Shown here piece after piece: positions 25,366 to 37,527 of a DNA stretch of 64,000 bases; positions within the stretch are counted from its first letter, which is position 1; the number at the start of each line of letters is the position of its first letter. This stretch comes from Sympetrum striolatum (lineage: Eukaryota > Arthropoda > Insecta > Odonata > Libellulidae): assembly GCA_947579665.1 (NCBI GenBank), contig OX388350.1, positions 35,311,393 to 35,375,392 of the forward strand, in the 5' to 3' direction. The notes beneath the pieces are model-generated. The model saw only the letters and a list, made by a program, of their open reading frames with translations. It was not told the origin of the DNA and searched no databases. Made by a program: the position numbers and the translations under genes.

Positions 25366-26351
25366 TCTTATACTATTGGAGTTTCTAGACGTATCGGCAG
25401 TTCTGACTTGCTGGAATATTCTCCTCGTGGAGCAAACCTCTATCTATTTTTACTAGCCGAAAGAGACCCACTTAAAAAAATAAATAAAATGCTGGCGCAT
25501 TACAGCTCTCTTTTGTTTTACACCTGAACAGTTGGCGGTGTACATGAATTAATACAAAAGAGTGAAATTTAAGTCAGTTGGACCGGGGATTCTCCCGAAA
25601 ACCATGATATTTTTATCGTTGTGGTAAAGGAAAAGAATCAAGTACTATCTATATCCATCCGCTAGAGAATATAAAGTCAGATATTTTATCACCAATTTCT
25701 ACTGCAATTATCACTCTTAACAGATTTTTATCAACCCAACTTCACATGGATCTGTTTTTTTATTCTTTTAACTATTTAATTTGCCAAAATTTTCTCTATT
25801 TTGCAATAGTAGTAACTAAAGAAGCATTAATTGCACTAATGACATAACCTTGATTCAGAAAATTATGCCTAAAACTCAACTTCTAGTTATTTTTGGCACT
25901 GAATTTTTTCAACATATCTTCCTCATATTTTTTTTATTTCTTGTGTATACAACTTTCAAACTATTGCATGATATTTTCATTCACAAGTAAAGGATATAGT
26001 CGATATATTATTACCAGAAAAAATGAATAACTAGTGGCATTCCTTTGTTCATCTATTACAGAGTTAGATATGACTGTTTATCACATAGAATACAAATAAT
26101 ATATTAAATATACACAAATATATAGATTTTAGGCTCTTTGTGTTTTTGCTTTAGATATATTGGCTATAATTTTAAACAAGAATAAACAATATTTAGTACT
26201 CCTCTAAATTTCTAGGAGTCCCAGTTTTGGGCAGTATTAATAGCATTTGAACAAATTTTCAATAGTAAAACCAAGACAATAAATATTTCTGTAGCATTAA
26301 ACATGAATAATCAAAGACTTGGAAAACTCTTACAATAATACTAAGCCCACA
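25366..26351. other. Intergenic stretch between unc-45 promoter and P5CR 3' end
   Basis: AT-rich DNA without coding features. The right-hand part at 25366-25600 should contain the unc-45 promoter, read leftwards, but I cannot single out a TATA box or initiator. The rest, up to the putative P5CR polyadenylation signal, holds nothing recognisable. Confidence 0.4.
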
Positions 26352-26357
26352 TTTATT
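26352..26357 (-). promoter_or_regulatory. Candidate polyadenylation signal of P5CR
   Basis: The plus strand reads TTTATT, so the minus strand reads AATAAA, 170 bases past the P5CR stop codon. Position and sequence fit a poly(A) signal, but chance matches are common at this base composition. Confidence 0.35.
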
Positions 26358-26526
26358 CACAACAAATAAATTCATTAGAAATCAGAATCTGAAGAAATCT
26401 CCTATAGCAAGTCTCTTTGTTTTCCTCACTGTCAGTTCATGTAGTGAGAATAGACACCAAAGATGACAGAACATGACATGACAGTTTTCCTCAGTGTAAT
26501 AAACACAACATGCTCTATAGAATGAT

Positions 26527-29500
26527 TCATTTAGTTTTCATTTGCTCTTTTATTTCCTTGTTTGTCCTTATGCATTTTTCCGTTGCTGCTTCTACAGCAC
26601 CAATGAGGGCAGCCCTTAATCCAGATTTTTCTAAGAAGTGAAGTCCCTCAATTGTGTTTCCTATGTGAGAAGTAATACAGTTTATGACATCAAAGCATAC
26701 AAAGTCAATATTTTGTTCATAAAAGACAATGGAATTCTTTTAAGTGATTTGATGATGATATGAGATATTTTTCATATAAATTTACAAGTTTCATCTTTAA
26801 GAGCCAAACTCACCTCCTGGAGAAGTCACCTCATCTCTAAGCACAGCTGTATGCTGCATAGTTTTCTGCATCATTGTAGCTACTCCAAGCATTGTTTGTG
26901 ATGCTAAATGAGTAGCTAAATTCCTGGGGAGACCCATTTTAACTCCACCATCAGATAAAGCTTCAGCTACCGTAAGCATCTGGAATAGTGAATTGATTTT
27001 GCAAATACTTGCTCTTTTCTTAATCATGATCTAATTCTTCATCAAAAATTCTTTTCAAATTTGTTTGTCTAAGAGGGGGAAGGCATGGCAGCTGCACCTC
27101 AGATCTGATTGACATTTGGCTTGGAGATAGTTCTCAATGGGACATTCAAGAATCCCCCCCTTTTAGAGTTAGTAAATCTATGGTTTATTTGGAAAACCTT
27201 CTTTTATTTATCCTACTTTGCGCTATCTGCATTAAATCATATGGTGACAGGACATGAATCATTAGAAACGCTTTGAGTAAAAATTTTTAGAAGAAAAAAA
27301 ATGTAAATTAGAGACGTATCAATATTGACGAGCAGGGATTGAACATGGGAGCCTTTCTGCCGGAGCCGAGCACCTCACTGAGAGTTGGCTAATATGCATT
27401 ACAGGCACGATACATGATACGCATATGTGTGGAATAAATGGTGATTTAGATATAAGTAAAGGGTAGGTAGAGGTAAATAGTAGAATTGCTAACCCAAAAA
27501 GGAAGATGATTTGTGAATGTCGCATTGAGAACCTCCCAACCTAACTTCAACCGGATCTGAGTTGCAGCTACCATGTCCTCCACTTTTAAGTTATTTGATA
27601 AAGATATTTCTTAGCAACAAAATGAAAAGTCTTTAGGAATTTTACGGAGGTCTGTATGCTCAGATGTATACAAATTTCATAAGAAAGCAAAAGGTAATGA
27701 AGATCGAGAACTTAAAATGAGCAGAACAGTAGAAATAAAGTTATTAATAATTATCTTAAGCAAACCATACCTCAACCTACACCTTAAAACATTCCCTTCC
27801 AATCATCTCACATTCAATTGTTATCATTTTCCAATTTACTCCTATGTGATGAACAAATCTCTATTAAACTAAAGTAAATGGATTGGAAATTTGAGTGTTT
27901 GAGATAAAATATTTCAAATTCACCTTCCTATTATGAAGACAGTCTATAAATAGGTACGTAATTTTGAGATGATAATTGAAGATTACCTAATTTCATTTAG
28001 ATTTCCTTAAATGATTTTAAAGTGCTGTTCATATTGACCTATGAATAATTAATCACAGTTCACAGATGTAAAGGAATACCGTTGGTAATATTGGGCAGTT
28101 GAGGTATAGTGCCACTCTCTGTATCGTAATTCATACTCTTACTAGATAGCATTTTTACGAACACTCATTCATCATTATTTTAGCGAGGCTCTCCGTCATC
28201 GAAGTTCATTTGGTTGAAATAAGGTTATTCTATCGGATATCGGGTGAAATAATGGAAATATCGCCCTTATTCATATCAGTGAGTAACAAGCAACATATAT
28301 AACCGAAGAAATAAAAATAAGATTTGAGAATTACTCGAAAACAGCGGGTTATTCCTTGCAGATTTGGTCTAGCTCGGTATCTAATGCGGGGTTGCCTATA
28401 CGCAGATTGTCAATTTTCGATTAATTATTACAACAAAACTAAGACCCATTTAGACGAACGCCAAAATAGTTTTTCATTACTCTACTTCCTGCATCACCAC
28501 AAAAATTTTCACCAAAATCCCGAACAAAAGTGTGAGTCTCCCCTTGTTAGGCTGATTGTAAGTATTAGGGATAAAAGTGCTACAAATACTTCATCATTTT
28601 TACTCACATAGGCAGGACCAGATCCACTCAGAGCTGTCACAGCATCTAGTAAGCTTTCATCAGAAAGTCTATGACAGGTTCCCACGGCAGAGAAAAGCCT
28701 CTTTACCAAATCTGCAGAAGAATCCTCTGACGCAACAAAGGCCGAAGCTCCATGACCTACACCCACGCAAGTATTAGGCATCACTCTTGCAATTCTAGGT
28801 TTCAATGGGCGTAGAACCTGCATAATACATTAAGATATTACGATAAAAACAGATTTATGAAATATAAAAATCCAGATGTGTAAAGAGAATTTTTGCCCCT
28901 GTGTGTGGAATAGTAAAAGTTACCATATTGTTTTATAAAACCTGTTTTATTTAACAATAATTTCAATTATGTCGGAATTCCACCATATTTCGGCCTACTC
29001 CATGAATTTTAATTCCTCATTCCTTGGTCATAAATCTCAATGGAATGATGCGCCATAGATTTTACCTTATTCTTGGTTTAAAATATCTGGTTCACTTCCT
29101 TATACGGGAGCCAGGGGCAGAACGGGGTACCAAGTTGAAAATACGTTTTAAAAGTACAATTTTGTCTATCTCCGCATAATATATTAATAATCACGAAAAT
29201 ACAATGATATCGTAAGAAAGCATAGGGCCAGTATGTTTATTTTCGAAAACAAAGCAATATTTCCTTTTGCCCGTTGTGCCCCGCCTTCCCCTAGTTGCGT
29301 TTACCTAGAAAAATCTATTGTCTTCGATATCCGAAATAATTTCAAGGCGCACAAACGTTAAATCCACCCTAAGGATCATTATTGCGTTCGGACGTTTACC
29401 TTTAATACAGAAATTTTGATTCAAAAGTTCTTTGAGACGGATTTCTTTTTCATTTCCTTCCATACTTAAGCCATATAATCTTTCTAATTTATGTAATGTA

Positions 29501-32500
29501 AAAGGCTCGCTTGGATCTCCAAATCGTGTAATATCAAAGTTAGCCCAAATTATGAATGAAGATGAGAAGTATAACTGGTAGTCTACTTTACCCTTCAAAC
29601 AAAATGTAATTTTTTCCATCATATGACGAACTTTATGTTAAAAAAAAAAAAAAATATCAATTTCATTTTCAAGAACATCAATTTATTTTTCGGGGACGAG
29701 ATCAGATTTTGCTTCGTCGCTTATATTATGCCTTTCTTGAATGATTGATAAATTTTAAGACAGGCCGTATAGAATTAATGATACTCATAAAATTTATGTC
29801 TCGATATCTCTATTAAATGGCTTGTAAAATAAAAATGTTGTCTGGATGACAGCTGTTATAAAGATAAGGCTTCGGCATTACTTTTTGGTGATGACTCTAC
29901 TCCTTCGAAACACAAAACTGCAGCAATGCAGCTTTAAACCTTATTACCTACCAGTTTCTAGAAATAGATAAAACGAATACAATATATATCATACATAGAG
30001 AAGTAGATTATGTATGTGTATAACCATAAAAGATTTACAGAGGAAATTTTGGCTAGGAAAATCTAATTACTAGATAAATTTACACTTTATTCTGAATTCT
30101 ATAAGTTCAATAAGAAAAGATAAAAAATTGGCGTCATGGTATAAGAATTAGCTATTATATAAATTTTTACCCAATTGAGTACATTTCATCAAAAACGCCT
30201 TAGTATTCTTCGTATACACCGTGTAATCGAGGCTGGCACTAAAAGGGTTAATCCTTAAATGGAAGTCTTGGTTTAAATTTTCCCATAGATTTGCTTACAG
30301 TAGTTCTACTGACATATCCTGCTGGGACTGACCGGTAAATTCACTCTAAGCAAGCCGTAAGGGAGAATTCATTTTTCCGGACCGGCCCAGGTCCATGAAC
30401 ATTCGTCGATTTAGGGAAGGAAATAAAAGAGGTTCACTGCTAATGGTTGCCTTTTCCGAAGGCTTTTATTGACCTCTGACCCCATGATTCCGAGTTTACA
30501 CGAGCTGCCAAAAAGAAAATCAAGCAAATGAGTGCGGATGTAAGCAAACTTTTGGTTTTTGAAGATACGGAGACCGATTCACAAACAGAAGAAAGTGGCG
30601 AGTCGGAAGATGACGAGTCTCCGTTTTCGGTTAGGGGTCGTACACAAATTACGTAACGCAAAATTCTCGAATTTTCGACCACCCCTCCCCGCACGTAACG
30701 CCTGGCCGGACCCCCCCCCCAAATTGCCTTACGTAATATTTGTACGGCCCCTTAACAGCAAATTATAAGTACATGTTTCTTTTATTTCCAATATTTACAT
30801 ATACAGCGTTTTTGATTCCTTGTTAATTATAAATAAGTTTTAATTTCTTATTTTAGAAACAGAAAAATACCATTATTTATTACAGCAAATGTTCTCCGTT
30901 TATGGGTATTTTTACTATTTTTGCGGTGAGTTCTTCCATATACAGAAGGGGTCTCCAAACTACGGACCGTGGAGACCATTTTATCTAAGGAAATAAAATC
31001 ACGGAAATTTACGTGTTTCCTGCCAAGATCACCCGCCGCTTACGTGGACGTAACGTTTTTACCAATTTAAAATAGAATAATTATGATATTAAATAATATT
31101 AAATAAATAATTTAAAACAACATCCATGTTTTGATTCTTTTTTATGTAGACCTAGAGTATGTAGTTGTCTCCCAAACTGCTGTTTGATAGTTAATGCGAC
31201 CCTGACAATTTTGAAGACCCCTAATATACAGCATAGCTAAGGGAAAACTGATGCGAAAATTAAACTTAGGAGGTCGGCATAGCTTTCAGATGGCATTTTC
31301 AGCCAATTCATATTATATTTACTATTTTTGGCCAGCTTTTTCGGATTTGGTCCCACTGAGCGCCGTTGCACTGGTGCAGTGAATTCTCTCGAGGCTTCAC
31401 TTCGCGATCTCTCCCCCTCGCGGATTTAAATACGCACCTCTTTGATGTCACCGACGGCTACACCCATTGCCACGGAAATAAATAGCTTGTCGTCGGTTGA
31501 TGATTTCTTAAGGCTTTGAAGAACTTTCGTCATCACGTTAGGCTTGATCGCAAGAACCACCACATCGCTCTTCTGGACAACCTCCCCGTTTTCATGGGTT
31601 GTTCCACAGCCAATTTCCTGTCGAAGTATCCCATGCAAAGCATAGCGAAATTAGAGGCTACTTAAAATTACCCGAGCATTAAAAAAATATAAAGAGTACT
31701 TAATATTTTGGACAAATATTGTTGAAAGGGTTATTTTTCCTTTTTGTTAAGTGTATTGGTTGGATTTTTTATAAGGTATATATTTCATTTTCTTGTAAAT
31801 TTTATGACTACTGCCTAAGGGAGGTTTTCTGAGGGGTTTCCTTCCCTTCTAGGGCAAATGCCAGTGAGTGTTCCTCGCAATACAAGTGACAATTCTTTTT
31901 ATAAATAAATGTAATTTTGACTAAAAGAAATGATAAAAAATATTGTAATTACTGCCAAAGGTTCTGCAGTGATATGTATATACTTGCAGTGATATGTATG
32001 TAATAATAATATTAATAATAATATAAACCTTGAAGCAGTCGAGGAGTGCTTGATCTTGCGGAGGGCAGCTGGCTAATATTAGCTCTGATTTCGTCAAACC
32101 TACAAAATAAGGATAACATTTAATTAATCAGATGGAAGGTGGCAGACATTAAGTCTGTCACTAGGACGAAGATGTACGTTAAAGTTATGCAAAAATCGCA
32201 ATGAAGACAACAAATTTACGCAGCTTCTGGCTTATATAAAATATTAATAATATTTTTAACACATACAGAAGAAAAGATTCTAGGGTTTCCATCCAGGTAA
32301 GTCCTGGGTTCAAGCTCAATGCCTCCAGAACTTACCTGGGTGGAAACCCGAGAATCTTTTTTCAAATCCATAACTCACCAGGATGGCATAAAATCTTTGT
32401 TTATGTACATACACAATTAAATGCGTTATAATAGAAGGGTATTAATATATGTATTGCAATAGAAAGTTTTAAACTGTTTCCGATTGTCATTGTGACACAT

Positions 32501-35500
32501 TTTTAAACTGATCAAGAACCTTCTAGTTTTACTCCATGTTTCGTTTTTATCAGCGGTCAGATCTTCGCAGAGTAACGTTTTCCCGTGCACTCGATCCACT
32601 GAGATTTATATAAGAAATCTTGTTGACTTTCTGTCACGCAGACTTCATGAACTGCAGTGCAAGAACTCACTAAAAAGTATTATCTCAATTGGTATGAAGT
32701 TAAAATACGCCCTTACGGTGAAATTAGGCGAGCACATCTTATGGTTTAATAGATAGAATAATAATTTAAGATAGTCATGTGGACAGCGCGTTTGCCTTTG
32801 GTGAATGCGGTCCCGGGTTCGATTCCCGGTGGGATCCAATGTGCGAAAAGACCTTAGCTGTCGGGGCAATTTTAACAATACTACTACTACTACTAATTGT
32901 AAAATACGAATGGGTTGAATAAGAAAATTAACAATATAAACAGTAAAGAATACAAAACAAAGTGGAAATACAAGAAATATAAAGTTATAACAAATACAAA
33001 ATTAATAAAATTTACGATTTTAGCTCTTTTGATCTAATAACGTTATTTTTAATATTCTAGAAAAAATATTTAAATGACAAGCGTCATATAAAACATTATT
33101 ATATGGTCGTTTAATACGATAGAAAGGGAGATAGTGAAGATAATTTTGGTTGGATAGGGGATTGCAAATAGGTCATTATTACGTGTAGGAACTGGAAGAA
33201 TTTAAAATATAGGATACTACTAGGTTATCTCACACGCTATACACAAAAGTATGCCAGTATAACCCCTACGAGCTTGAATGGAGGACAAATCAAGTATGTT
33301 CAATATATTATTGTACTGATACATTTCTCTTTCAATAAGAAATTTAAATGCTAAAATTCTAAGGAACTTATTTTGGACTCTTTCGATGGAATGAATGTAC
33401 TTGCTATTGAAAGGATGTCTGCTGATAAAGCAATATTCGAGGCGGAATCTTACCAAATATTGATAACAGGTCGCTGACTTTGCGCGTATGGAGAATTTCC
33501 TTACAAAACTATCTTCTGACTCATGGGAGATCAAAGTACGTCAAGGTTATCCGCTCGTATGGGAAAAGAAACTTTCATAGAAAATTCTCGCAGAGAATAA
33601 AACTCATACATAAACGCGGACTTGGACCAGTGGTGCACAACTTATGGCTAAAAACGATGGTCAAACCCGTATTGCTGGTTATTCATTCGGCCAGAAAAGT
33701 TATTAATAGCATGAATCATAAGTGGCCATCAAACTATTAGCTCTTTTATAATGTTTCACAATTAAATTAAAGTTTTGATTATATTAAAACCGTTTAGTTA
33801 ATTCAGAGTGGTATTCATAGGTAGATTAGTCCTAATGAAGTTGAAAAATGAAAGCATTTTCGAAAAGCATATTATAGTCTTGGAATATGTGTAAATGCAA
33901 CCCGCCGACCCCTGAATCTTATAGTACAGTTGAGTATACACTAGACTCGCTAATCTGGCCATTCCTTGCACAGAGGAGTGCCGGATTTCTGAGAGTACGT
34001 AAAACACCAAAGTGTCGTTCGTGACCGAGTTTTTAGTGCGCAGCCATAAAGAGAGATGCATACTTTTAATGCATTATATAGGACATATATGGTAATGTAG
34101 AACTTAATATATAAGAACGTGTGATAATTCCACAGGTACGAGGTGGAAAGTTAATTAAGGCTTGCATCTGTAATGTAGTATGTAAACGAAAGATTAATTA
34201 TTCCTTTATTTAGAGAAGTCATTCAGGTTTTGGTGAATGAATATATGTTTTCGCTATTAAATATAAATATAGTAAACGCCTACTGGTCTAAACCAGTTCT
34301 CTGCACTTGCACCTTTTCTAATTTTTCTCTTACTCTTGCACTCGTCACGTTACTCCGTGGTTCTTTTTTACGTCAGGGAAGGGTGCCGGATTACTGAGAG
34401 GCCGGGTTATCGAGAGTCGGATAAGCGAGAGTCTAGTGTAGCTTTTTTATTTTCCATATTTCAAGGTAAATACCGCTTAAGTATCCTAGTAAGTTGTCTG
34501 GCTGTTCACACATTTGGAACTCTTTGAACGTATCTCGTATGAATCTTCGTGCGTATTATATCCCCGCAGAAAGAGTGTTCATACACTTTCGGTTGAATGA
34601 CTTCAAATCTAATTTCGACACGGACGCTAAGATCAAAATACACAATGTCGCTATATATGAATCAGTAAACAAAAGGAGACCTTGAGCATGAGATAAATGA
34701 AACTCGTTCTGATTTCCGACGATCCTTATCTTCCACCCGTCGATAAATAATGGGAAGGCTATTTCATCGGCGCGAGTAAAATTCCGCCATTTATATTGCA
34801 AAAATGTATCAAATAACCACTGATCAGAGCGAAATACGTGATACTTGGGAATCAACATTTAATTCATTTCATCTCCGATAGTGAGATGAAATTGATACGA
34901 TTTAGATGATTTACTAATGCACACAATATTATAAAGATCGACCATGGTTTCGTGGCGTCGCTTCATCATCAGGTGACACATCAAGGAAATACAACCAAAT
35001 AAACACTCAACAGAAACCAATGAAATGGCATACTCTCATTTGCTGTTCACTTTTCAACTGTCATTTCATTGGTTCCGAAACCATGGTCGTTATTTGTAAC
35101 ACTTTATGGTTTAGTAAACGTTTTCCTATGCAGTTCTTAGCCGACATAAGGTTTCCGTCAGATATGCAAATCTCCAATGATCGTGTAGTTATTTTTAGCG
35201 CGAGTTTAACTCGAGAATAGCAGGGCATTTATCTCAGTATTTCCATCTTCACTGTGTTACGGATTCACCGGATAAGCTTCCAAGACTTCGAGACGTATTG
35301 CCCAATAAATCATGAGAAACTCTACTCAGTTTACCAAAGGTCGAGAACCATTGCCACATGACATGAACCTTGCTAGATACCGTGGAATAACAAATCGAGA
35401 GGATATTCCCCGATCACTTGAGTAAGGCGAGTAATATTTCAATGAGGATGAAAGAGAAGTAAGCCATTTTATTTACTTCCGATGTTTGGATTACAATCGT

Positions 35501-36598
35501 CTCGTAAAACATATAGATTACCCCTTCTCAATTTAGATTTTATTCATACCGCGATTTAGTATCTCATCATTTTAAGATAGAATATCTTGACATGAATGCA
35601 TTCAGTCATGAATGCATTCAATGCATGAATCATGAATGCATTCAATGCATGAATCATGACTCCAAATTATTATCAAATTTTCAGAAGAGGTACCAAGAAG
35701 TTAATACCTGCTGAAATTTTAGCATTATTTTACTGTAAAGATGAATACAGCATATCAGCTAGAGATATTGAATGTTAAATAATGACTTTAATGGAAATTT
35801 ACCAAGGCAGCACGGAAAGCAAATTATGCCCAAGATGAATAACTTTCATTTTAATAGCCACACAACATAATTATGTGTGTCGAGCGAATTAACTAGACAA
35901 TAAGATAAAAAGAGGAGTGTAGCGGGCAAAGGCTAGATCTGGAAACTCAAAAAAAAACAAACAATGAAAGTGAAAACTGTACTCTTTAAGAACATCTAAT
36001 TCAAGAAAATGTCATCGAACGTAAGTTCATCGAAAAAAATTAACACCACCCGAGCACATATCGTCATATTTTTGGTACTTAAATAAATTTGAGAAGACGG
36101 AATCGATAATGCATAAAAATGAGTGTATACATATCACAATAATCACGAAGTAGGTGGCTCCCGGATAGCCAAGTGGGCAGGGCGTACGGCTTTGGCGCAA
36201 GCAGTACCAGGTTCGATCCCCAGTGGGAGCCCACTTGTGAAATGGCCTATGCTGTCGAAGCACTTTTAAAATATTTTAACAACTACTAAGAAGGACATTG
36301 ATGAGTAAGATGTATGTGCAAAGAAGATATTTCATGCAAAATAGTAGGAGACACCAAAAATGAGTGAATGAGATGGACAGAGAAGAGAGATGGAGCGCAA
36401 CTATTTCCTGATTTGATGACATTGTGAACACGTAAAATTAAGCGCAGATTGGAACGAACCGGCGTCGATGAAATCGCAGTAGTTGATCATTTCCACAACA
36501 TCTCTCACCGAATAAAAATCCTCACCTGAAGATATGAACCCCTTGGCAAGGGCGTGTGCCATTTTCCCCGCACCAATGAATCCTATCCTGAGCGTCAT
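26527..36598 (-). CDS. P5CR: Pyrroline-5-carboxylate reductase, 6 exons
   Basis: Exons in order of transcription: 36526-36598, 32029-32099, 31438-31617, 28608-28817, 26814-26979, 26527-26660 (stop at 26527-26529). Phases agree, giving 834 nt or 277 aa, the usual length for this family. The enzyme reduces pyrroline-5-carboxylate to proline with NAD(P)H, the last step of proline synthesis. Seen in the protein: an N-terminal Rossmann glycine-rich motif (GFIGAGKMAHALAKG, residues 6-20), the DVVVLAIKPNV strand, the RVMPNTCVGVGHGAS segment, the SGSGPAY start of the dimerisation domain, GGVKMGLPR, and the family signature around residues 226-243 (VTSPGGNTIEGLHFLE). The ATG sits in an AACATG context. 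No mitochondrial presequence is evident, so it resembles the short cytosolic-type isoforms. Exon 2 has a non-ideal donor (AAG then GTTTATAT). Introns 1 and 3 contain transposon debris. Confidence 0.95.
27071..27589. mobile_element. TIR MITE (family D), copy B, with nested SINE
   Basis: The left arm (GGCAGCTGCACCTCAGATCT, GAGATAGTTCTCAATG) and right arm (CATTGAGAACCTCCC, GGATCTGAGTTGCAGCTACC) are inverted and match copy A. This copy is about 180 bp longer because of a tRNA-like insert at about 27310-27485. It lies in the last P5CR intron. Confidence 0.75.
27310..27485 (-). repeat. tRNA-like SINE nested in MITE copy B
   Basis: The minus strand has TCAGTGAGGTGCTCGGCTCC as an A-box-like stretch and ATGTTCAATCCC as a B box. 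It fills exactly the region that copy A of the surrounding MITE lacks. The subfamily is not clear. Confidence 0.5.
29305..29622 (-). other. Unrecognised 105-codon open frame in a P5CR intron
   Basis: An open frame with varied, protein-like composition (DITRFGDPSEPFTLHKLERL; KRPNAIMILRVDLTF). I do not recognise it. It lies between P5CR exons 3 and 4 on the same strand, without matching splice phases. A plus-strand A run at 29639-29654 lies beside it. It may be a relic of a mobile element or a chance frame. Confidence 0.25.
30480..30633 (+). pseudogene. Truncated acidic open frame ended by a MITE
   Basis: About 50 open codons on the plus strand look coding (EFTRAAKKKIKQMSADVSKL, then TDSQTEESGESEDDESPF). 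The frame begins after a stop with no clear start and runs into a MITE at 30634. I cannot assign a family. It could be a remnant of a transposon protein or a host-gene fragment. Confidence 0.35.
30634..30751. mobile_element. PIF/Harbinger-type short MITE with TTA duplication
   Basis: Ends GGGGTCGTACACAAATTACG and the complement of TTACGTAATATTTGTACGGC (then CCC), flanked by TTA at 30631-30633 and 30752-30754. A 3-bp TTA duplication with GGG-starting ends fits PIF/Harbinger. It is 118 bp with an internal run of C. Confidence 0.8.
32273..32359. repeat. Near-perfect 35-bp hairpin
   Basis: Arms 32273-32307 and 32325-32359 pair at about 32 of 35 positions, with a 17-base loop. The arm core is GGGTTTCCATCCAGGTAAGT. 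It lies in P5CR intron 1, close to exon 2. It could be a tiny MITE or a hairpin RNA. Confidence 0.75.
32769..32895 (+). repeat. tRNA-derived SINE (family S2), copy 1
   Basis: A-box-like GATAGTCATGTGGACAGCGC, perfect B box GGTTCGATTCC, then GGTGGGATCC, a short body (GCTGTCGGGGCAATTTTAAC) and a (CTA)n tail. Matches 36155-36290. Confidence 0.8.
33060..33540 (-). pseudogene. Jockey-like LINE reverse transcriptase, C-terminal fragment
   Basis: The minus strand reads YQYLVRFRLEYCFISRHPF, SIERVQNKFLRILAFKF and LNILDLSSIQARRG (33220-33534). It continues past a frame break with RVPTRNNDLFAIPYPTK. These are the usual C-terminal blocks of jockey-type LINE polyproteins. The catalytic part is missing. 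Confidence 0.75.
33939..34438. mobile_element. pogo/Tigger-like MITE, second type
   Basis: Ends CACTAGACTCGCTAATCTGG on the left and the complement of GGATAAGCGAGAGTCTAGTG on the right, flanked by TA (33937-33938, 34439-34440). Inner GTGCCGGAT-CTGAGAG motifs recur near both ends. 500 bp, non-coding, in P5CR intron 1. Confidence 0.75.
34908..35132. mobile_element. MITE (family M), copy 2
   Basis: Shares ATTATAAAGATCGACCATGG, TTTCG, and AGGTGACACATCAAGGAA with copy 1. The right arm has the complement (CGAAACCATGGTCG; GGTTTAGTAAACGTTTTCCT). P5CR intron 1. Confidence 0.75.
35592..35663. repeat. Short tandem and palindromic repeat around TGAATGCATTCA
   Basis: About three copies of CATGAATGCATTCAATGCATGAAT-type units follow one another. 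Each is itself nearly palindromic. Confidence 0.7.
36155..36290 (+). repeat. tRNA-derived SINE (family S2), copy 2
   Basis: A box GATAGCCAAGTGGGCAGGGC, B box GGTTCGATCCC, then GTGGGAGCC, a body with GCTGTCGAAGCACTTTTAAA and an ACTACTA-like tail. Same family as 32769-32895. P5CR intron 1. Confidence 0.8.
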
Positions 36599-37164
36599 GT
36601 TGTTAGTTATTACGATGGAACCCCGGTCAGCTAACGCTGCTGTCTACTGAGATCTGGAGACTGAAGTTCGTCGCCGTACCAAGTAAACACCATCTCATGA
36701 ATGACCGCGGGAGGACGCGCATCGCGAGACTTAACCCTTATCGAAGAAATGAAAATTCTAAACAAGAAGCCTCGGCTTTCCTTATCATTCGGGACGGAAT
36801 TTCTCGGAAGCTCTGGTGATCCTGGGAGAATTAGCAGTTAGTGCCTTGAAATACCAATTTCTCGGGGATCAAATAATCCGCCCATTACTGGTTCTACATG
36901 TTGCCCAGAACTTTCCATTTTCCATTAACTATCTCCGGGCGTCTCCTACTTCAAAGCAAATTTGAAGCAATCCTCAAAGTTATCACCACTTAGAATCGAA
37001 AACAGTTGCGGCAGGAATAAAATTCTACATTTAACTTCCATTCCTCTAGTAAATGCCATTCTTATATTACGCGACCGTTATTTAGTTTCACAAAATTAAT
37101 AAAGCCAGCAAGCGATAAAAATTTACGTTACAATTAATTCTTGCAGGATTTAATAAGAATTATT
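36599..37164. other. Upstream region of P5CR
   Basis: Immediately upstream (plus-strand right) of the P5CR start codon, 36599-36850 is richer in GC than its surroundings and should include the P5CR promoter and 5' UTR. I cannot place a TATA box. Nothing else is recognisable up to the repeat at 37165. Confidence 0.35.
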
Positions 37165-37527
37165 TACAGTTGATCCTGAGACTACAAGAGAGTGAAAAAT
37201 ATCCTATTACCTCCAGAAAGGCAACAATTATCAACGGGGAAGACTTAATTTGTGTGCCTTAGATAGGATCTTAAGAGTTGTATAAGAGCGCTTTACAACG
37301 ATTATGCTCGGTTTTTTTAATGTATGGATCCTCTATGAAACCATCCTGCGTATTAAACATGGGAAAAAATCTATCCAATGATCGTTAGTGGTTTAAATTT
37401 CTCAGCAAAACTATTTTGTTATTGTTCATGTTCAAGGTAAAACTGAAAATTTGGGGAAATCAACGAAGAATGATATGAAAAGATAAGCCTCAAATTCCTC
37501 GGCGGAGGAAAGTAACGCAGAGCTGTA
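37165..37527 (+). repeat. Dispersed repeat R1, copy 1
   Basis: It aligns base by base with 53441-53804 in the same orientation, with small gaps and an estimated 85-90 percent identity by eye (TACAGTTGATCCTGAGACTA; AGAGCGCTTTACAACGATTA; GAACGAAGAATGAT-like text). No ORF, no evident TIR or LTR. Nature unknown. Confidence 0.8.

Noticed and set aside
29105..29298. Possible TIR pair GGGGCAGAACGGGG / CCCGTTGTGCCCCG
   Set aside because: Only loosely complementary and without target duplication; too weak to list as an element.
34556..34858. 100-codon minus-strand frame in P5CR intron 1
   Set aside because: No recognisable motifs, no matching splice phases with P5CR, and transposon debris nearby.
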